A stretch of DNA of 16,735 bases from an uncultured Eggerthella sp. (lineage in GTDB: Bacteria > Actinomycetota > Coriobacteriia > Coriobacteriales > Eggerthellaceae). The DNA is taken from the NCBI GenBank assembly GCA_900551155.1, contig URVA01000022.1:1-16735 (forward strand), read 5' to 3'. The notes under the pieces were generated by a model. The model was not told the DNA's origin. It searched no databases and saw only the letters and a program-made list of their open reading frames with translations. A program made the position numbers and the translations under genes. Positions 14,002 to 16,735 of this stretch are shown here, piece by piece (within the stretch, counting starts at the first letter, position 1; each line of letters opens with the position of its first letter).

Positions 14002-15243
14002 ATGAGAAACTCCCACTCCAACAAAGACTTGCTCGATGCGATTCGCAGCGCTGTTCAAAATGCTGCTCAAAAGGCAATTCGCGCTATTCAGGCATGTTTG
14101 AAAGATGGCGACATAATTCCAACGGAACTTAAAAACGGAAATGCAAAGCAGTATTTCAAAGATGTATTGCAGTGCAAGGTTCGACAAGGGAAAACATATG
14201 TATGTCAGCATCGTGTAGCGATGCTCGTGAGTGGTTTGAGCCTTGTTCTTGTTTGTGTTTGTACGGGAGCATCGTTTGCGTTGGGGGATCGCGCAGCGCA
14301 AGAGAGCATTCCTTCGGTGGAATCCTCTACTATTGCGCAAACTGTTTTTCGCGAACAAGTAGTAGAGCAGGCAGCTCTAGACGCGGCAGAGACGGGCGGC
14401 TCTTACCTGGCGCAAAGTGCAGAGCGCAGCGCACAAAGCGTCTTAGCGAAAATGTATATCACCGTGGATGCTCTTCAGGAAGTCGATGATGCTGACCAGG
14501 GTGCTCAGGCATTTTCTTTAATCGAGGGCCACTCTTCAGACCAGAATGCAGAAAAAGACACGTCAGATCTTAATGCAGCAATTGATTCGATGGAGTCAGA
14601 AGGCTATTCGGTTGGTTGCTTCTTCTTGAATCTAAACACAGGTCAAGGCGTTGCCTATAACTTGGATACTCGTATCTATGGCGCAAGCTCTTTTAAGGGA
14701 ATTTATGCTGCTTATTTGAGTGAGCATTTAGCTGATGGAAAATCGGGACTGTCGAGTTCGGCTATTAGCCTTATGGATGCGTCGGTGCGCTATTCAGACA
14801 ACAATGCTTTTTCGAATTTGCGCAATCGCTACGATGGATCAGGGTTTACCGATTGGCTTGAGTCATGCGGGGTTGATTCCGATATTGCGCACGACACGCA
14901 TTTCCCGCGCTATTCCGCCAGGGAATCTGCTTTGCTGTGGTTCCATATCTATACCTATCTGCAAAGCGACACGCAAGCGGCTAAACATTTGCGCGAGATA
15001 TATACGCAGACCAATCTTTCGCTTATTCGCGATGTTGCAGAAGAAAATGCAGCAGACGTAACCGTCATGAACAAAGCAGGGTGGATTGCCTCAAGCCCGC
15101 GATTCAGTGGTTTGTGTGATGCGGGTTTGATCGAATGTGACGGTACTACCTATCTTATGTCGGTTATGAGCAGCGCACCCGACAGCACAGGTCATCGAGA
15201 AAAACTTACCAGCATCATCGAAGAGCTTTTTAGGCTGCGCTAA
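14002..15243 (+). CDS. Membrane-anchored serine hydrolase, class A beta-lactamase fold
   Basis: This is a 413-residue protein with three parts. Residues 1-72 are basic and polar and should be cytoplasmic. A hydrophobic segment at about 73-95 (VAMLVSGLSLVLVCVCTGASFALG) is a membrane anchor. The exported part ends in a serine-hydrolase domain from about 190: S229-S-F-K232 (SxxK), S265-D-N267 (SDN) and K358-A-G360 (in place of KTG), the three motifs of penicillin-interacting enzymes of the class A fold. The Glu-166 Omega-loop motif of true beta-lactamases is not recognisable, so a cell-wall peptidase or related role is likelier than antibiotic hydrolysis. The middle, 96-190, is acidic and looks disordered. 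The start is ATG at 14002; an in-frame stop at 13969-13971 rules out a longer form. Function inferred. Confidence 0.85.
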   Translation: MRNSHSNKDLLDAIRSAVQNAAQKAIRAIQACLKDGDIIPTELKNGNAKQYFKDVLQCKVRQGKTYVCQHRVAMLVSGLSLVLVCVCTGASFALGDRAAQESIPSVESSTIAQTVFREQVVEQAALDAAETGGSYLAQSAERSAQSVLAKMYITVDALQEVDDADQGAQAFSLIEGHSSDQNAEKDTSDLNAAIDSMESEGYSVGCFFLNLNTGQGVAYNLDTRIYGASSFKGIYAAYLSEHLADGKSGLSSSAISLMDASVRYSDNNAFSNLRNRYDGSGFTDWLESCGVDSDIAHDTHFPRYSARESALLWFHIYTYLQSDTQAAKHLREIYTQTNLSLIRDVAEENAADVTVMNKAGWIASSPRFSGLCDAGLIECDGTTYLMSVMSSAPDSTGHREKLTSIIEELFRLR

Positions 15244-15277
15244 GTTTGTGAAGACGCTACGTCTGCCCTGAAGATGA

Positions 15278-15305
15278 TTGACAAAGCTTTTCGCATTGAT
15301 ACCAT
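15278..15305 (+). promoter_or_regulatory. Candidate promoter for the CBS-transporter leader
   Basis: TTGACA (15278-15283), a perfect -35, then 16 bases and TACCAT (15300-15305). If used, it would give a leader of about 400 bases before the transporter start at 15714. Confidence 0.45.
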
Positions 15306-15413
15306 GATGTATTAGCGAATTGAAACGCGTTCGATATTTATCCAACGACTGAGAAAGCGCTTGGAGAAACACGTAAGAAGCGTCACCGATTCGACTGAAC
15401 GTTAGTTCGCGAT

Positions 15414-15436
15414 GGAAACAGCGTGGTGCTGTTACC
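15414..15436 (+). other. Leader hairpin before the small ORF
   Basis: GGAAACAGC and GCTGTTACC pair with one A-A mismatch around loop GTGGT, five bases before AAGGAG at 15441. It could hide or expose that ribosome site. The rest of 15306-15457 shows only small hairpins such as GAAC-GTTA-GTTC. Confidence 0.4.
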
Positions 15437-15457
15437 AGATAAGGAGATTTAGCTGTC

Positions 15458-15655
15458 GTGAATGACTCCGACGGCGGCGGTCGATGTTGTTCGATCCGAA
15501 AACGCTTTGTAACACATACGCATTCTGTATCTAGTCCAACGCGGTCTATGTCTTTGTGTGACAAGACTGCGTTTTCTTATGCTCGAATTCGCACTTTTGC
15601 GGAAGAGCCTGATTCGATTTCGTGCCTTTCCCTAAAGGGGGAGATTGCCGTGTAA
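15458..15655 (+). CDS. Possible small ORF in the transporter leader
   Basis: A 65-codon frame starts with GTG at 15458, 11 bases after AAGGAG (15441-15446), and ends at TAA 15653-15655, 58 bases before the transporter start. The product would be Ser/Arg-rich, with two adjacent cysteines near the N-terminus, without a membrane segment or a domain I recognise. Its coding character is weak. It may be a regulatory leader ORF, a real small protein, or chance. Confidence 0.25.
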   Translation: MNDSDGGGRCCSIRKRFVTHTHSVSSPTRSMSLCDKTAFSYARIRTFAEEPDSISCLSLKGEIAV

Positions 15656-15713
15656 TAGCTCAAGGCAAGTATTTGGAAATCTCTTATGGCTTGTTGAAAG
15701 GAACGATTAATAC

Positions 15714-16735
15714 ATGCCAATCTGGGTAAGTCTTTTATTAGTAGTTTTCTTCTTGTTGATGAACGCCTTCTTCGTTATGGCGGAATTTTCTTTGGTTCGT
15801 GTTCGTAAGTCTCAGGTAGAACTTCTTGTTGAAGAAGGAAAACCAGGCGCTAAGCGAGCAGCTCATATTGCAGGCAACGTAAATGCTTATCTGTCTGCTT
15901 GCCAGCTGGGTATTACCTTGGCATCGCTTGCACTTGGTTGGTTGGGCGAACCTGCAATTTCTGCTCTGTTCCACCCTGTGTTTGTGGCTCTGGGATTGCC
16001 TGATGCTGCTGTTACGGCAATTTCGGTTGCAATTGGTTACTTCATCATGACGGCATTGCATGTGGTGGTAGGCGAATTGGTACCTAAGTCCATGGCTATT
16101 CTGAATACCGAAAGCTATGCACTGCATACGGCAGGACCTCTGCATGCGTTCTACATGATGACCTATCCCATCATGTGGCTGTTCAATACGTTAACCAACG
16201 GCATTATGCGTTTAACTGGTCATGACGTATCTAAGGAACACGATGCGTACACTGAAGAGGAAATTAAGATCCTCTTGGAAGAAAGCGCAGAGTCGGGTTC
16301 TATCGAGCAGGATCAGTATCAGTATCTCGACAATATTTTCGATTTGGACGACAAGGATGCTGAATCCATCATGACCCCTCGTACCGAGGTTATTGCTATC
16401 GACTTGGACGATGCCCTTGAAACCAATCTTGAAATTATGGGTGCGAACAAATTCACGCGTTACCCTGTGTACAAGGAAGACAAGGACAACATTATTGGTT
16501 TTGTCCATATCAAGGATGCTTACTTGCTGCCCGAAGGTTCTTCTATGAAGGACTTGCGTATTCGTACCATCCAGGCGGTTCCTGAAAGCTTGTCGCTGTC
16601 TAAGTTAATGCAGATGCTGCAGGCAAAGCACACCAAGATTGCGGTGGTTGTTGATGAACACGGCGGAACGTCGGGCATTGTTACTATGAGTGACGTAGTA
16701 GAGCAGATCATTGGCCGCATGGAAGATGAATACCT
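15714..16735 (+). CDS. DUF21/CBS-domain transporter (CNNM / HlyC-CorC family), 3' end outside window
   Basis: The frame is open to the right edge, giving 340 residues so far. Residues 1 to about 180 are the DUF21 (CNNM) membrane domain: NAFFVMAEFSLVRVRKS after helix 1, GITLASLALGWLGEP in helix 2, and GELVPKS at 120-126. A CBS pair follows: MTPRTEVIAID opens the first repeat at 220, and VVDEHGGTSGIVTMSDVVE (312-330) closes the second. A CorC_HlyC domain should follow beyond the edge. Relatives are called hemolysin C or CorC; several are Mg2+ (or Co2+) exporters, so the haemolysin label should not be taken literally. ATG at 15714 follows AAAGGA by 11 bases. A long intergenic leader precedes it. 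Confidence 0.92.
   Translation, partial: MPIWVSLLLVVFFLLMNAFFVMAEFSLVRVRKSQVELLVEEGKPGAKRAAHIAGNVNAYLSACQLGITLASLALGWLGEPAISALFHPVFVALGLPDAAVTAISVAIGYFIMTALHVVVGELVPKSMAILNTESYALHTAGPLHAFYMMTYPIMWLFNTLTNGIMRLTGHDVSKEHDAYTEEEIKILLEESAESGSIEQDQYQYLDNIFDLDDKDAESIMTPRTEVIAIDLDDALETNLEIMGANKFTRYPVYKEDKDNIIGFVHIKDAYLLPEGSSMKDLRIRTIQAVPESLSLSKLMQMLQAKHTKIAVVVDEHGGTSGIVTMSDVVEQIIGRMEDEY

Noticed and set aside
13891..14358. Minus-strand 155-codon frame over the serine hydrolase start
   Set aside because: It is antisense to a well-supported gene and shows no recognisable domain.
14002..15243. Antibiotic-resistance beta-lactamase
   Set aside because: The Omega-loop glutamate motif is not recognisable, the third motif is KAG, and the protein is membrane-anchored with long extra segments.
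15091..15564. Minus-strand 157-codon frame overlapping the serine hydrolase 3' end
   Set aside because: Its first half lies in untranslated leader and its second half is antisense to the SxxK hydrolase; no domain or ribosome site supports it.
15600..15713. M-box or manganese riboswitch before the CNNM/CorC-type gene
   Set aside because: AAAGGGGGAGA at 15633-15643 recalls part of known metal-switch cores, but the rest of neither consensus is present.

Overview
The window looks like chromosomal DNA from an anaerobic actinobacterium. The protein set (AGCS symporter, CoA-transferase, ferredoxin-tailed aldo-keto reductase, putative ABC permease of the CmpB type), the strong AAGGAGG-like ribosome sites and the moderate GC content suggest class Coriobacteriia, perhaps Eggerthellaceae. 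That placement is an inference from gene style; no rRNA or other marker is present. Eleven well-supported genes are visible, the last cut by the right edge. I see no tRNA, rRNA, CRISPR array, insertion sequence or phage gene.

Layout. Positions 1-524 carry a glycine riboswitch with its own terminator on the minus strand, facing a gene beyond the left edge, and a cluster of degenerate repeats. Three minus-strand genes follow, apparently transcribed separately: an alanine/glycine:cation symporter (525-2042), a short-chain dehydrogenase (2316-3149) and a 14-helix drug-type MFS exporter fused to two CBS domains (3314-5209). A long AT-rich divergent promoter region (5210-5662) separates this exporter from a TetR regulator (5663-6298), which is followed by a 12-helix MFS efflux protein (6413-7633). 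This looks like a regulator flanked by two exporters it may control.

Central metabolism. A minus-strand acetyl-CoA hydrolase/CoA-transferase family enzyme (7721-9052) is divergent from citrate synthase (9465-10802) across 412 bases with alternative hairpins. Next come pyrE (11028-11708) behind a clear sigma-70 promoter and an aldo-keto reductase with a C-terminal 2x[4Fe-4S]-type domain (11844-12968) behind another. Citrate synthase and the CoA-transferase both handle acetyl-CoA, so they plausibly meet at the acetyl-CoA node.

Right end. A convergent CmpB-type membrane protein (13083-13781) is divergent from a membrane-anchored serine hydrolase of the class A beta-lactamase fold (14002-15243), which may be translated from a leaderless mRNA. 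A roughly 470-base leader with a possible small ORF precedes a DUF21/CBS (CNNM/HlyC-CorC type) transporter that runs off the right edge.

Nothing here is a clearly new system. The best leads are the MFS-CBS fusion, a duplicated leader shared by the riboswitch transcript and the symporter gene, a CTTAGTTAT/ACTAAG operator-like element shared by two promoters 4.8 kb apart, the roughly 21-base repeats in the tetR leader, and the long leader before the CBS transporter.
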